Positions 34,688-42,535 of a DNA stretch of 64,000 bases are shown here, in pieces. The stretch comes from Peptoniphilus grossensis ph5. Lineage in GTDB: Bacteria > Bacillota > Clostridia > Tissierellales > Peptoniphilaceae. Both the position numbers and the translations under genes were made by a program. The notes beneath the pieces were generated by a model. It worked only from the letters and a program-made list of their open reading frames with translations, did not search any database and was not told where the DNA came from. The DNA lies in NCBI RefSeq assembly GCF_000311825.1, contig NZ_HE978566.1, positions 691,725 to 755,724 on the forward strand, given 5' to 3'. Within the stretch, counting starts at the first letter, position 1; every line of letters begins with the position of its first letter.

Positions 34688-34703
34688 TGCTTCTTCCTCT
34701 CAT

Positions 34704-34734
34704 AAAAATAGAGCCTGCACAGCGATACAGGCTC
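34704..34734 (-). terminator. terminator after the ArpU-like regulator
   Basis: Minus strand GAGCCTG/CAGGCTC with a 10-nt loop and a TATTTTTA tail. Lies between the regulator (34850) and the 57-aa gene. Confidence 0.75.
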
Positions 34735-34849
34735 TTCTCAAAAGGAGCATTATAGACAATTTTTTGTCCGCTATCCGTAAGAAAAAAAGAAAGAAAAATC
34801 TTGGTAAATCTTCAAATTTACCTATTACTATAGTATCACAAAAATATTA

Positions 34850-35254
34850 TTATTGACTATCTTTTACTATCATCTTCAAAGCGTTTTTGTGGTATTTATA
34901 AACCTGTGAAATGCTATAGTTTAACTCTTCCCCTATCTCTTCCCACTCCATTCCTTCGATGTATCTTCGCTCCAAAATGCAGGCTTCTATTCCACCTATC
35001 TTCTGTATTTCAATCTGTGCCCTGTTTACTTTTTCTAATAATTTTAATATGCGTATGCTTATGCAGTACTGTAGCTCGTCTATGTCCTCTACAATATTAT
35101 CTTTATAAATCTTCCCGCCTGTGGCTCTTACTGCGTGAAAGTCGGTAGAAGATTTCACAGAATATTTTATACTTTGGTACCACTCCAGCTGTCTCAGCAT
35201 GCTTTTTAAATTTAAAATGTCGGCCCTTATGTTCTCCAAATCTTTTTTTACCAA
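34850..35254 (-). CDS. ArpU/RinA-like late transcription regulator
   Basis: 134 residues. A coiled N-terminus and a C-terminal sigma-70 region 4-like helix-turn-helix (RRYIEGMEWEEIGEELNYSI then SQVYKYHKNALKMI). This layout and its position just before terminase match ArpU/RinA-type activators of late genes, so it probably controls passage into the packaging and structural operon. Confidence 0.85.
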   Translation of the reverse strand: MVKKDLENIRADILNLKSMLRQLEWYQSIKYSVKSSTDFHAVRATGGKIYKDNIVEDIDELQYCISIRILKLLEKVNRAQIEIQKIGGIEACILERRYIEGMEWEEIGEELNYSISQVYKYHKNALKMIVKDSQ

Positions 35255-35273
35255 GCTGCACCTCTCGAAATCT

Positions 35274-35498
35274 TTACGACTTTATTTCGTATTCTGTATT
35301 TTTTACTAGCTCCTCTACCATTGCTCCAGTTGCTTTTGCTACTCCTAGTGCTACTCTAAGACTTATGTTTTTTGTTTGCTTCCCGTTTAAAATATTTCTT
35401 AGGGTGTTTACGTGTACTCCTGCTTCTCTTGCTACTTTTGTTTGTGGTTTCCCGCTCTTAATAATTAAATCTTTTAATCTTTTATTTAGTGGTGTCAC
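35274..35498 (-). CDS. small XRE-family helix-turn-helix protein
   Basis: 74 residues. HTH motif PQTKVAREAGVHVNTLRNIL-type (Q-T-K-V-A-x-x-A-G-V...). Overlaps the DUF3310-MazG gene by 17 nt. Probably a phage regulator of middle genes; target unknown. Confidence 0.85.
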   Translation of the reverse strand: MTPLNKRLKDLIIKSGKPQTKVAREAGVHVNTLRNILNGKQTKNISLRVALGVAKATGAMVEELVKNTEYEIKS

Positions 35499-36279
35499 TT
35501 AAATCACTTTCTTTCCCAAAAGTACCATTGACCATCTTCCCCTTGCGGTTAGAGATTTCCTTGTAGGCACTTTCTACGCAGTTCACAAAATCTAGTTCAT
35601 ATGCTGTTGCTGCTCCCATTAAGTTTGTAATCCCAATCTCTAGAATGTCTTTTCTATATCCGTGTTCTAAGCTTGAAGTTATTAATGATGCCATGCAAAA
35701 AATAAAAGCTTGTCTATTATCTTCGTCTTTCTGTTTGGGTAATTCTGGGAGTATTTCGTCAAACATCTTGCAACTGGTTATATTTAGTTTGTCAAAATCC
35801 AGCTCCCTGTCTAGCATATTTCCAACTACCAGGGTTACGTAGATATCCCCTATACTGTCTTTGATTATCTCCTTCTTGCCCTTGGATATTCCAATTATAA
35901 GCTCAGCGGCTTCTTCCGCTGTTTTTGTTAGCTGCCCTTCGACTGTTCCCTTTTTGTCCAGCTCTCTTTCGATTGCCCGTTGTTCGATTTTTTCTTTTAA
36001 GAGATTTAGTCTTAAAATTCTTGCTGCGATTGATATTCGTTTTAATCCATCCACTTTAGTTTCTCCTTTTTTATAAACTTCCATTAATCGTTCTAAGAAG
36101 TCCTTTGCTTTCACGAGGTCCTCTAATCCGTTCTTGTTGTTAAATCGTACCAGGTATTTGAGAGTATTAAAAAGATAGATACTCTCTTCCGTCTTTAGGT
36201 GGTTGTTGTCGACTATGTCGATTACTGTCTTAATGGTTTCTTTTCCGTTTATCGTATAGTGTTCTGGATTGTTCCTCAT
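35482..36279 (-). CDS. DUF3310-MazG-like fusion protein
   Basis: 265 residues in two parts. About 1-65 is DUF3310-like (EHYTINGKETIKTVIDIV, then NTLKYLVRFNNKNGLEDLVK). About 115-265 is MazG-like: TAEEAAELIIGISKGKKEI with the paired acidic ExxE, then DSIGDIYVTLVVG with the second metal-binding acid, and a C-terminal 'VESAYKEISNRKGKMVNGTF'. MazG enzymes hydrolyse nucleotide triphosphates or ppGpp-type alarmones; phage versions may tune nucleotide pools. Two domains normally seen as separate neighbours are joined. Confidence 0.85.
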   Translation of the reverse strand: MRNNPEHYTINGKETIKTVIDIVDNNHLKTEESIYLFNTLKYLVRFNNKNGLEDLVKAKDFLERLMEVYKKGETKVDGLKRISIAARILRLNLLKEKIEQRAIERELDKKGTVEGQLTKTAEEAAELIIGISKGKKEIIKDSIGDIYVTLVVGNMLDRELDFDKLNITSCKMFDEILPELPKQKDEDNRQAFIFCMASLITSSLEHGYRKDILEIGITNLMGAATAYELDFVNCVESAYKEISNRKGKMVNGTFGKESDLSDTTK

Positions 36280-36746
36280 CTTTTTACCTCTCTATTAATT
36301 TGATTTATTATTTCTTGTATAATAATTTTTTTCACATCATCTTTTCTAAGTATTCTTTGAATTTCCATGTCTATATAATCATTCATTCTTTCTGCAACCC
36401 TTCCCTCAACTGCATCACAATCCCAAAGATTATAGTCTCGCCACATCTCTTTGAATTGGTCTATAATAAATTCTTTGATTTCGTCTTTCACGTCTTGCCA
36501 GTCTTCTTTTGGAATTCTTTCTCCGGGTGGTGTTTCTGCCAGTTTTATTGCTGCTTTTATAACTATAAGGTCTCCTGGATTACACCTTTCATTTTTTAAA
36601 AAAATAACATTCCTGTTAAATTTTCCGATTACTATATAATTTGTTGTGCTGTCTCCATATTCCTTTTCTATACGGTATAATGTTGCTTCACTTGTTGTAG
36701 TCCACCCGTTTTCTATTGCTATTTTTTCAATTTCCTTATATGTCAT
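36276..36746 (-). CDS. phage early protein of unknown function, 156 aa
   Basis: Begins TYKEIEKIAIENGWTTTSEA (a likely helix-turn-helix-like start), has a beta hairpin (YIVIGKFNRNVIFLKNE) and a long C-terminal helical region. 4-nt overlaps with both neighbours. Not recognised. Confidence 0.7.
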   Translation of the reverse strand: MTYKEIEKIAIENGWTTTSEATLYRIEKEYGDSTTNYIVIGKFNRNVIFLKNERCNPGDLIVIKAAIKLAETPPGERIPKEDWQDVKDEIKEFIIDQFKEMWRDYNLWDCDAVEGRVAERMNDYIDMEIQRILRKDDVKKIIIQEIINQINREVKR

Positions 36747-36970
36747 CCTTCTTGCTCCTCTATTATTTTTTCAATCCATATTTCTATGATTTTATCCTTC
36801 TTGAGGTATACGCTATAAGCTCCCTTTAGTGCATCTTCGCACTTAACATATTCATTGCTTGAATTATATTTTTCCCAGAATTCTTCTTCGTTCTTAACTA
36901 AGATTTCTTGGCGTGGTAGAGCACCATAACCTAGGGTATTATTTTCGTAGTATAAAATTGCTTTTATCAT
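36743..36970 (-). CDS. phage early protein of unknown function, 75 aa
   Basis: MIKAILYYENNTLGYGALPR start, acidic, ending KIIEIWIEKIIEEQEG. Its end contains GAGGAGCAAGAAGG, which is the ribosome-binding site of the next gene. Unknown family. Confidence 0.7.
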   Translation of the reverse strand: MIKAILYYENNTLGYGALPRQEILVKNEEEFWEKYNSSNEYVKCEDALKGAYSVYLKKDKIIEIWIEKIIEEQEG

Positions 36971-36985
36971 TTTCTTGCTCCTCTT

Positions 36986-37189
36986 TTATACGTCTATTGT
37001 TGCCATAAGTATTGAGCTGGAATTTACAACCACCTCTATTCCGTCTTCAAAAACTAACGATATATACTCGTTGTTCTCCAGCTCTATTTTTAAATCGTCT
37101 AGGCTTGATACAGGGTTATCTCCTATCCAGATTGTTCCTGTATAAGCTTCATCGTTGATTAGTATTATTTTAAATTTTGTAAGATACAT
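36986..37189 (-). CDS. phage early protein of unknown function, 67 aa
   Basis: Beta-rich and acidic (KIILINDEAYTGTIWIGDNP; VFEDGIEVVVNSSSILMATI). Looks like a small barrel. Unknown family. Confidence 0.65.
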   Translation of the reverse strand: MYLTKFKIILINDEAYTGTIWIGDNPVSSLDDLKIELENNEYISLVFEDGIEVVVNSSSILMATIDV

Positions 37190-37191
37190 CT

Positions 37192-37506
37192 TTACTTCCT
37201 TGAAACTATTTCTACTCCTGTCTCCTCTTTTATCGTCTTTAGAATGTCTTGCAAATCTAGGTATTTTTCGTCTATGCTCTCGTATAGTTCTTTGAATGCG
37301 GCAGCAAATTTTATTATTCTTTGCTGCCCAAATCCAAACTCATCCCTCAAGACCATTATTGGTACTGCCATGGAGAATTCCGTTGCTTTTTCTATGCTGT
37401 CCTTTCTTCCTTGCTCGTACCCCTGCCTTCTATAGTTTTCAATGTCGGCTAGTGTCACTTGGTATACTGGTGTATTTTCTTTCTTTTCTTTTTTCTTCCT
37501 GCTCAT
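37192..37506 (-). CDS. phage early protein, 104 aa, unknown function
   Basis: A basic Lys-rich N-terminus, then VTLADIENYRRQGYEQGRKD and a helical middle (SMAVPIMVLRDEFGFGQQRI, FAAAFKELYESIDEKYLDL). This arrangement occurs in small phage proteins of unknown function. ATGA overlap with the FolD-like gene upstream. Confidence 0.72.
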   Translation of the reverse strand: MSRKKKEKKENTPVYQVTLADIENYRRQGYEQGRKDSIEKATEFSMAVPIMVLRDEFGFGQQRIIKFAAAFKELYESIDEKYLDLQDILKTIKEETGVEIVSRK

Positions 37507-38114
37507 TCCTCTAACCTTTCTTTTAAGATTTCTATTGTTGGAACTGTTGTGATTTTAATTGGATCTTCAAGATCGTCAGATAGATCTATCTTCACGTCAA
37601 TAAACCTGGTAAGTTCTCTATCAAGTTTAAACTCAAACTTACCGCTTGCAGATACTAATACATCAACATCTGTCATAGTCAGTAAGTTATCAATGCAGGG
37701 ATAAGATGAGTTAATGCTAATTACATTTGCTCCCAGGTCTATAAGCTCTTTTGCCAATGGTCGCCCTAGCACATCAGATTGATTTAAAATAGCCACAGTT
37801 TTGCCTTTTAGGTCGTTACCTTTCTCGCTCCAAATAGTTTCTAAGATGGCTTCAGCAGTAATTGTCAATTTCCCACTAGCTGCACCTTCTACATCATGGT
37901 CTGGATTGTATTTCAAAAACTCCATTAAAGTCCTATAATCGTCATCTTCCATAGGCTTTAAAACTAGCATTTTACTTACAGTACAATCTGGCAGCTCTCC
38001 AATGTCAGCAACTATTGCACATGGTATTTGCCTTTTAATAGCCTTTATATATTTGTCTCGCCCTAAATCAGCCTTTCCTTTATCGTAAATTACAATTAAT
38101 TTTTTCATCAGCAT
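37503..38114 (-). CDS. FolD-like phage protein (methylene-THF dehydrogenase/cyclohydrolase fold)
   Basis: 203 residues against about 280 for cellular FolD. The second half resembles the FolD NAD(P)-binding domain: DLKGKTVAILNQSDVLGRPL, then a beta-alpha pair and MTDVDVLVSASGK. Before it, YNPDHDVEGAASGKL stands where FolD has its P-D-K-D-V-D-G motif. The N-terminal catalytic half is shortened. DKYIKAIKR is near the family Y-x-x-x-K but with different spacing, and the usual 'QLPLP' is replaced by VLKPMED. It may be a reduced or re-purposed folate enzyme, or a pseudoenzyme. Similarity is by eye. Confidence 0.7.
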   Translation of the reverse strand: MLMKKLIVIYDKGKADLGRDKYIKAIKRQIPCAIVADIGELPDCTVSKMLVLKPMEDDDYRTLMEFLKYNPDHDVEGAASGKLTITAEAILETIWSEKGNDLKGKTVAILNQSDVLGRPLAKELIDLGANVISINSSYPCIDNLLTMTDVDVLVSASGKFEFKLDRELTRFIDVKIDLSDDLEDPIKITTVPTIEILKERLEE

Positions 38115-38266
38115 AAATCCTCTAAAAGTATATAGACTTTATCTATTCCATCTTCCACAGTTCCAATCTCAAGAATGATCTCATCATCACCCTTGTAGGT
38201 ACTGCATAAAACTTCGTCATCTTCCTCATAATCTTTTAATTTTCCAATTAATTCTTTTACAGTCAT
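38108..38266 (-). CDS. 52-aa acidic phage protein
   Basis: MTVKELIGKLKDYEEDDEVL, then CSTYKGDDEIILEIGTVEDG. The 'T.KELI..L..Y..D..V' pattern is a common small phage fold. Overlaps the FolD-like gene start by 7 nt. Unknown role. Confidence 0.75.
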   Translation of the reverse strand: MTVKELIGKLKDYEEDDEVLCSTYKGDDEIILEIGTVEDGIDKVYILLEDLC

Positions 38267-38275
38267 TTTAGCTCC

Positions 38276-38740
38276 TTAAAATGGTATATCATTATTGTCT
38301 ATTGGGAAAAAACCAGCATCTTCTAAACTCTCATCTTCGTCGCTCCAACCATTGTTGCCTTGGTTGTAGTTATTATTTGGTCGGTAGTTGTTGTTTGATT
38401 GGTTGTTGCTGCTGCCAATAAATGTTATGTTATCCACGACTACATCTGTGGTGTATATCCTTTGTCCGTCTTTTTCATAGGATCCTGTTTGAATTCTTCC
38501 TTCGATGCCTATTTGGCTGCCCTTATTAAAATAATTTGCTATCAGTTCCGCTGTCTTCCCCCAGGAAATGCAACTTATAAAATCTGCAGTTGGCTGCCCT
38601 GCTGCTTCTGCTTCTTGTCTCTTATCCTTGCTGTAATTTCTATTGACCGCTACTGTCAATCTCATTACTGCTTTTCCGCTTTGTGTGTACCTTAGTTCCG
38701 GTTCTTTAGTTAGCCTTCCGATAATATTTACGCTGTTCAT
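38276..38740 (-). CDS. ssb: single-stranded DNA-binding protein
   Basis: 154 residues. OB fold: MNSVNIIGRLTKEPELRYT, VAVNRNYSKDKRQ, DFISCISWGKTAELIANYF and GSQIGIEGRIQTGSYEKDGQ. A Gly/Asn/Gln-rich linker leads to an acidic tip ending DNNDIPF, the partner-recruiting tail of bacterial SSB. It supports phage replication with the DnaC-like and ERF genes. Confidence 0.96.
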   Translation of the reverse strand: MNSVNIIGRLTKEPELRYTQSGKAVMRLTVAVNRNYSKDKRQEAEAAGQPTADFISCISWGKTAELIANYFNKGSQIGIEGRIQTGSYEKDGQRIYTTDVVVDNITFIGSSNNQSNNNYRPNNNYNQGNNGWSDEDESLEDAGFFPIDNNDIPF

Positions 38741-38901
38741 TCTTCCCCCTCAACTATTCCTCTATATTCGTATGTTGTTAAATATCTAGTATCACTTTTC
38801 CTTTTTTCTTCTATAAATTTTTCTGCTTCTTCTTTACTATCAAAATAAAATCTATGTTCAGGGTATGTGTCAAAATACTTAATTACTACATGTTTTTTCA
38901 T
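38737..38901 (-). CDS. 54-aa phage protein, unknown function
   Basis: MKKHVVIKYFDTYPEHRFYF, then SKEEAEKFIEEKRKS and a C-terminal YRGIVEGEE. Its last codons GAG GGG GAA GAA TGA double as the ribosome-binding site and overlap of ssb. Unknown family. Confidence 0.8.
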   Translation of the reverse strand: MKKHVVIKYFDTYPEHRFYFDSKEEAEKFIEEKRKSDTRYLTTYEYRGIVEGEE

Positions 38902-38916
38902 CGCATAACCTCAATT

Positions 38917-39135
38917 TCAATATCTTTTTTCTTCGGGAATTTTTCCAACTTTTGACCTACAATTACAACAGTAGTAGTACACGCTTTTAAGTTTGTAACC
39001 AGCACCGTCATAAGCATCTGAATTACGATCAGTAAGTTCTCCATCGGCATCTACACATAATTCAGCGACCCCAGAAAACTTTTCAATAATAAAGAAATCT
39101 CCCTCATTTCCGCATTTTTTGCATTTTAATTTCAT
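38917..39135 (-). CDS. small zinc-ribbon protein
   Basis: 72 residues with an N-terminal CKKCG pair and a C-terminal YYYCCNCRSKVG pair, a four-cysteine zinc ribbon separated by an acidic loop. No catalytic motif. Role unknown. Confidence 0.78.
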   Translation of the reverse strand: MKLKCKKCGNEGDFFIIEKFSGVAELCVDADGELTDRNSDAYDGAGYKLKSVYYYCCNCRSKVGKIPEEKRY

Positions 39136-39146
39136 TATTAACCCCC

Positions 39147-39530
39147 TTAAATAATTGGTATATTTCCCTTATATAATCCGTGCTTCTTTAATTTTTTAAG
39201 CGTGGCTATCTGCTTTTTATTAATGGTTTTATAAACGATAAAGTATTCATCATTAGTCCCCCATACTGAAATACTTCCTGTTATTCCTAACAGCCAAGTT
39301 AGATAATCGCAATAGTATTCTCTAGGGCACATGTCTTCAATTTCTTGCTTGGTCTTGTTTAGTTTCTTACAAGCTATCTCTAATGCCTTTTCTTGATGAG
39401 AGGGTACTGCATATTCAACTGTTCCCTCTTCTAAAATCAAAACTTCCAAATAGTTTATATATGTCTCTTTGTGTTTTTTAATATCAAATGGAGAATACAC
39501 ACTGTATTCTTCTAGTGTTTTATTGTTCAT
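39147..39530 (-). CDS. 127-aa phage protein, unknown function
   Basis: Contains LEEGTVEYAVPSHQEKALEI, CPREYYCDYLTWLLGITGSI and a C-terminal beta pair. The start overlaps the upstream stop in GAGGTGGAACAATGA. Unknown family. Confidence 0.72.
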   Translation of the reverse strand: MNNKTLEEYSVYSPFDIKKHKETYINYLEVLILEEGTVEYAVPSHQEKALEIACKKLNKTKQEIEDMCPREYYCDYLTWLLGITGSISVWGTNDEYFIVYKTINKKQIATLKKLKKHGLYKGNIPII

Positions 39531-39844
39531 TGTTCCACCTCAAAAAGTTTTTCAAATTCTTCAATGTTATCTTCGTCATAAATTTCATGACCTACATAAA
39601 AACTCCATCCATAGTCTTTTATAAGTCGCAAGCAAATCTCTTTCTCTGACAATTCCTCACCATTATCTAAACTCTTGGCTCTAATTGCTCTTATACTTGT
39701 AAAGTCATCTACCTCTAGGCTGTATTGATACGCATAAGGACCATCATAATTAGCTTGTGCTTTTGCTTTACCTCTTGATTCAGCCCATACAAGACTACAA
39801 TAATTTTCTGGGCTTTCGTCTGAACTTAATATCCACGCTCTCAT
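39527..39844 (-). CDS. 105-aa phage protein, unknown function
   Basis: MRAWILSSDESPENYCSLVW, then KAKAQANYDGPYAYQYSLEV and an acidic C-terminus ending EKLFEVEQ. The end resembles that of the upstream 169-aa protein (EKLFEVEE) because both contain the shared junction sequence. Unknown role. Confidence 0.72.
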   Translation of the reverse strand: MRAWILSSDESPENYCSLVWAESRGKAKAQANYDGPYAYQYSLEVDDFTSIRAIRAKSLDNGEELSEKEICLRLIKDYGWSFYVGHEIYDEDNIEEFEKLFEVEQ

Positions 39845-40350
39845 TCTTCAACCTCAAAAAGTTTTTCATAAGTTTTTTCAAAAATATCTGGCTTGCAAGG
39901 ATAGAACTCTCCATTGACTCCTTTAATAATAAAGTCGCCTTCTGTCACTTTCACGAAACCTTCTAAAGTGTCGACATAATACTCATTATCGAATGGGCTA
40001 TACCTAAGTTTGTTACAAAAATCTAACGCTCTAGCTATATGTTCTTTTTCGTATTTTATTGCTTCAATTTCCACAGGCTTTTTTCTGTACTTCATTTCTT
40101 CCATCTCCGCTTTTGTATCTAGACTGTTTTCCTCGATTCTATTAAAGACTTCAAAGTAATCTTCTGAGTCGTCCATATTTGAGAATTTCATTCTTAGCTT
40201 ATTTATTTTTTCTATATAATTTTTCGTGTTTCCAAAGTTATCTCCATTCTTTGAAATAATTTTATAAGCCTTTTTTAGCCTTATTTCTTCGTCTGCCAAA
40301 AGCCCATGAAGTAAATTTAATTCAAAATCACTAAATGCTATTGTCTTCAC
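39841..40350 (-). CDS. phage protein with C-terminal YRKKPVEIEAI-type domain
   Basis: 169 residues from a GTG start at 40350 with GAGGTGGAAGA upstream. About 85-169 is a phage domain with YRKKPVEIEAIKYE, then YYVDTLEGFVKVTEGDFIIKG-like and NGEFYPCKPDIFEKTYE. The first 80 residues are a separate helical part (FSDFELNLLHGLLADEEIRL). This looks like a fusion of two small phage modules. Function unknown. Confidence 0.78.
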   Translation of the reverse strand: MKTIAFSDFELNLLHGLLADEEIRLKKAYKIISKNGDNFGNTKNYIEKINKLRMKFSNMDDSEDYFEVFNRIEENSLDTKAEMEEMKYRKKPVEIEAIKYEKEHIARALDFCNKLRYSPFDNEYYVDTLEGFVKVTEGDFIIKGVNGEFYPCKPDIFEKTYEKLFEVEE

Positions 40351-40363
40351 TCTTCCACCTCAT

Positions 40364-40567
40364 TTATTTTATAATGCTCATATTAGCTTCTATTAGCATA
40401 TCTTTAAAATCTTTAACCCCTTTTAAATATCCATCTAAGTAGTCTTCTGATATTTCCCCAAGTTCATATTCTTTTATTAGATTTTCAACTTCAAAGTCCA
40501 TGCAATGATAATTCAGTATGATAAATCCTTTAACTTTATCTTTAAAAGTTAGCTCCTTAGTTTTCAT
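40364..40567 (-). CDS. 67-aa phage protein, unknown function
   Basis: MKTKELTFKDKVKGFIILNY, then DFEVENLIKEYELGEISEDY and LDGYLKGVKDFKDMLIEANM. Helical. ATGA-type overlap with the upstream gene. Unknown. Confidence 0.68.
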   Translation of the reverse strand: MKTKELTFKDKVKGFIILNYHCMDFEVENLIKEYELGEISEDYLDGYLKGVKDFKDMLIEANMSIIK

Positions 40568-40821
40568 TCTTCCACCCCTTTATCGAGTAAATCTTTGGTA
40601 CAATAATCGTTTATTATTGGTTTTAAAAGTTTTAAGTCAGTTAGTGCTGCTGTGTCTCCACTGTGATACCAGACATATGCTCTACGCTTGCCTTTTAGTT
40701 TTTTTATTTTTCCTATTTCAAATCCAAACGTACCTTCATATAAAACTAGCTGTCCTTCTTTGAATTCTTCTGCTTCCTCATCTAAATCTCTTTGTCCTAC
40801 TTCAAACGGTTTTTTGTTCAT
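40564..40821 (-). CDS. 85-aa phage protein with SH3-like core, unknown function
   Basis: I start it at 40821 (AAGGAGAAATTAAGC upstream). The core FKEGQLVLYEGTFGFEIGKI, then RAYVWYHSGDTAALTDLKLL is a small beta barrel. It ends GVEE* with the next start overlapping. Unknown role. Confidence 0.75.
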   Translation of the reverse strand: MNKKPFEVGQRDLDEEAEEFKEGQLVLYEGTFGFEIGKIKKLKGKRRAYVWYHSGDTAALTDLKLLKPIINDYCTKDLLDKGVEE

Positions 40822-40837
40822 GCTTAATTTCTCCTTT

Positions 40838-41263
40838 TTACTTCCTTCTCTTTTTCCCTTCAAACTCTTCAAAATGTTGTTTTAAGACTTCCATCATTAT
40901 CTCGTTTTGTCTTTCGTCTTTATCTTTAAATGCTTTAATAAAAATGTTTTTGATTTTCTTTCTGGCTTCTTTGTATTCTTCTTCCTCTTCGATTCCTAGT
41001 CTCTTCGCATCGTGGTCCATTAGCTCTATAAAATTCCAGCTTTTAAAAGTCCTTTCGTAGGAGTCGTCGTCTTCAACTTCAAACTCTAGTTCTCCGTATT
41101 CTGTGCCTATCATTCCTTGAATGTTTAGGTAGTGAAGTCCTCCGTCTTTTCCTAGTACGTAGGTATCGTGGACGTTGCTCCCTAGAACTCTGTTTCCCAT
41201 CACGTTTCCCTTAATCTTTAAAACCGGTAATTCTGTTAGCTGGTCTTGTTTTAAAATATTCAT
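40838..41263 (-). CDS. 141-aa phage protein, unknown function
   Basis: A beta-rich N-terminal half (VLKIKGNVMGNRVLGSNVHD; GGLHYLNIQGMIGTEYGELE) and a helical, charged C-terminal half. ATG overlaps the preceding stop (GAGGAGCAAGAATGA). Unknown. Confidence 0.72.
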   Translation of the reverse strand: MNILKQDQLTELPVLKIKGNVMGNRVLGSNVHDTYVLGKDGGLHYLNIQGMIGTEYGELEFEVEDDDSYERTFKSWNFIELMDHDAKRLGIEEEEEYKEARKKIKNIFIKAFKDKDERQNEIMMEVLKQHFEEFEGKKRRK

Positions 41264-41415
41264 TCTTGCTCCTCTATTTCTTCAACATTAATTTCTCCAA
41301 TGCACATATCACCTAAGCGATATATAGGGTCTATTACTGTATCTACAATTTCTTTAACATCTGCTTTCGACCAGTCATCGTAGGTTTCAAATTCAAAAGA
41401 TATTTTAAATTTCAC
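41260..41415 (-). CDS. 51-aa acidic phage protein
   Basis: GTG start at 41415, then KFKISFEFETYDDWSKADVK and a C-terminal NVEEIEEQE. Preceded by GAGGCGGAAGA. Small ferredoxin-like strand-helix pattern. Unknown role. Confidence 0.72.
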   Translation of the reverse strand: MKFKISFEFETYDDWSKADVKEIVDTVIDPIYRLGDMCIGEINVEEIEEQE

Positions 41416-41744
41416 TCTTCCGCCTCTTTTCCTAAATTTTTAAGAAACTCTTTAATTTTTTCTTTGTTTTCATCAGTTAAATCATCTAAGTCATCTAAGG
41501 GAATTACCTCTCCATATGCCTTTAAGTCATCAAGTGCATATTCTAATCGGTCTTTTAATTTAATGTTTTCTTGTTTTAAGTCAATAACTTCTTTTACTCC
41601 TTGCCTTATAGATTCAGAATAGTTTCTTCTCCCTAAACCTAATCCATCAGTAAATGGATTTACTAATTCAAAAGTTTCAACTAAGTCTGCACTGTCAAGT
41701 GATATTTTTAAAAATCTATTAAGTTTATTTATTTGAAAGTTCAT
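41412..41744 (-). CDS. 110-aa phage protein with coiled coil
   Basis: LNRFLKISLDSADLVETFEL start, then GRRNYSESIRQGVKEVIDLK and a coiled coil QENIKLKDRLEYALDDLKAY. Ends KEAEE* within the junction motif. Unknown. Confidence 0.7.
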   Translation of the reverse strand: MNFQINKLNRFLKISLDSADLVETFELVNPFTDGLGLGRRNYSESIRQGVKEVIDLKQENIKLKDRLEYALDDLKAYGEVIPLDDLDDLTDENKEKIKEFLKNLGKEAEE

Positions 41745-41917
41745 TCTTCCACCTCTGGCTGCACTAGATTTTTGTTCAATATAACAAAAATCTCTCCATC
41801 ATCTCCATCTATGTCAGCTAATTTTATTTCGTTACCGTTGCTGTCATAAAATAAAATCTCGTCATTAAGACTTGTACTATATTTATTTATTAATTCATAC
41901 ACTTTTCTAACTTTCAT
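41741..41917 (-). CDS. 58-aa acidic phage protein
   Basis: MKVRKVYELINKYSTSLNDE, then ILFYDSNGNEIKLADIDGDD and ending LVQPEVEE. Acidic, small. Both ends lie in GAGGTGGAAGAATGA-like junctions. Unknown. Confidence 0.75.
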   Translation of the reverse strand: MKVRKVYELINKYSTSLNDEILFYDSNGNEIKLADIDGDDGEIFVILNKNLVQPEVEE

Positions 41918-42285
41918 TCTTCTACCTCCGTTAGAAATAATTCAATTCTCGGGTTGTCCTTGTCGACTTCAAAAAAATGAAAAATGTTTCCGATTTCCTT
42001 CCACCCATCATTTTTGATTACCTGTGCTTCCTGTAATCCGTCTAGTAGGAACTTTATTCCTCCCGCTATGTTGTCTTTGTCGGTCTTCCTGTTTTTCACA
42101 TACCAGTGGCAGCTTATGTCCACCTTTTTCTCTATGCTCTTCCTCATCTGTGCCTTGGTTAAGTATGCGATGAGTTTGGTATATTTCTTTTTTTGTTTTG
42201 CTGCTGCAAATTTATTATTCCGATTGGAGTTGATAATTTGGTTCGTGCTTGGCAGCTGTACTTCGTAAGTCAATTTATAAATCAA
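41914..42285 (-). CDS. RusA-family Holliday junction resolvase
   Basis: 123 residues from a TTG at 42285, chosen because GGGAGAGATTATC precedes it. The motif RKTDKDNIAGGIKFLLDGLQ, then EAQVIKNDGWKEI, carries the acidic metal ligands of RusA. It cuts four-way DNA junctions in phage recombination and before packaging. Adjacent to HNH and NinB-like genes. Confidence 0.9.
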   Translation of the reverse strand: MIYKLTYEVQLPSTNQIINSNRNNKFAAAKQKKKYTKLIAYLTKAQMRKSIEKKVDISCHWYVKNRKTDKDNIAGGIKFLLDGLQEAQVIKNDGWKEIGNIFHFFEVDKDNPRIELFLTEVEE

Positions 42286-42535
42286 GATAATCTCTCCCAA
42301 ATATTTTTATAAACTCTTCTCTCGTGTGAGTTCTTTCAAACTGTTTTTGTCCTTCCTGCTTGCTTTTAATTAATAGCTCCTTATCGCTATGTACTTTGTT
42401 ATGGCAGCTCCTACAAAGATTTTTTGTTAGTTTGTATTTATCAGATAGGTCTCTTAGTCCTCTTCCTGGTATAAGGTGGTGCTCCTCTAAATAATCATAT
42501 CTTCCACATAGTTCGCACTCTCTTTTTTCTTTCAA
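42275..42535 (-). CDS. small HNH nuclease
   Basis: 86 residues. CELCGRYDYLEEHHLIPGRG, then LCRSCHNKVHSDKELL: two zinc CxxC pairs around an HH..H HNH core. TTG start overlapping the NinB-like gene by 4 nt. Could be the HNH part of a split recombination nuclease. Confidence 0.88.
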   Translation of the reverse strand: MKEKRECELCGRYDYLEEHHLIPGRGLRDLSDKYKLTKNLCRSCHNKVHSDKELLIKSKQEGQKQFERTHTREEFIKIFGRDYLDL

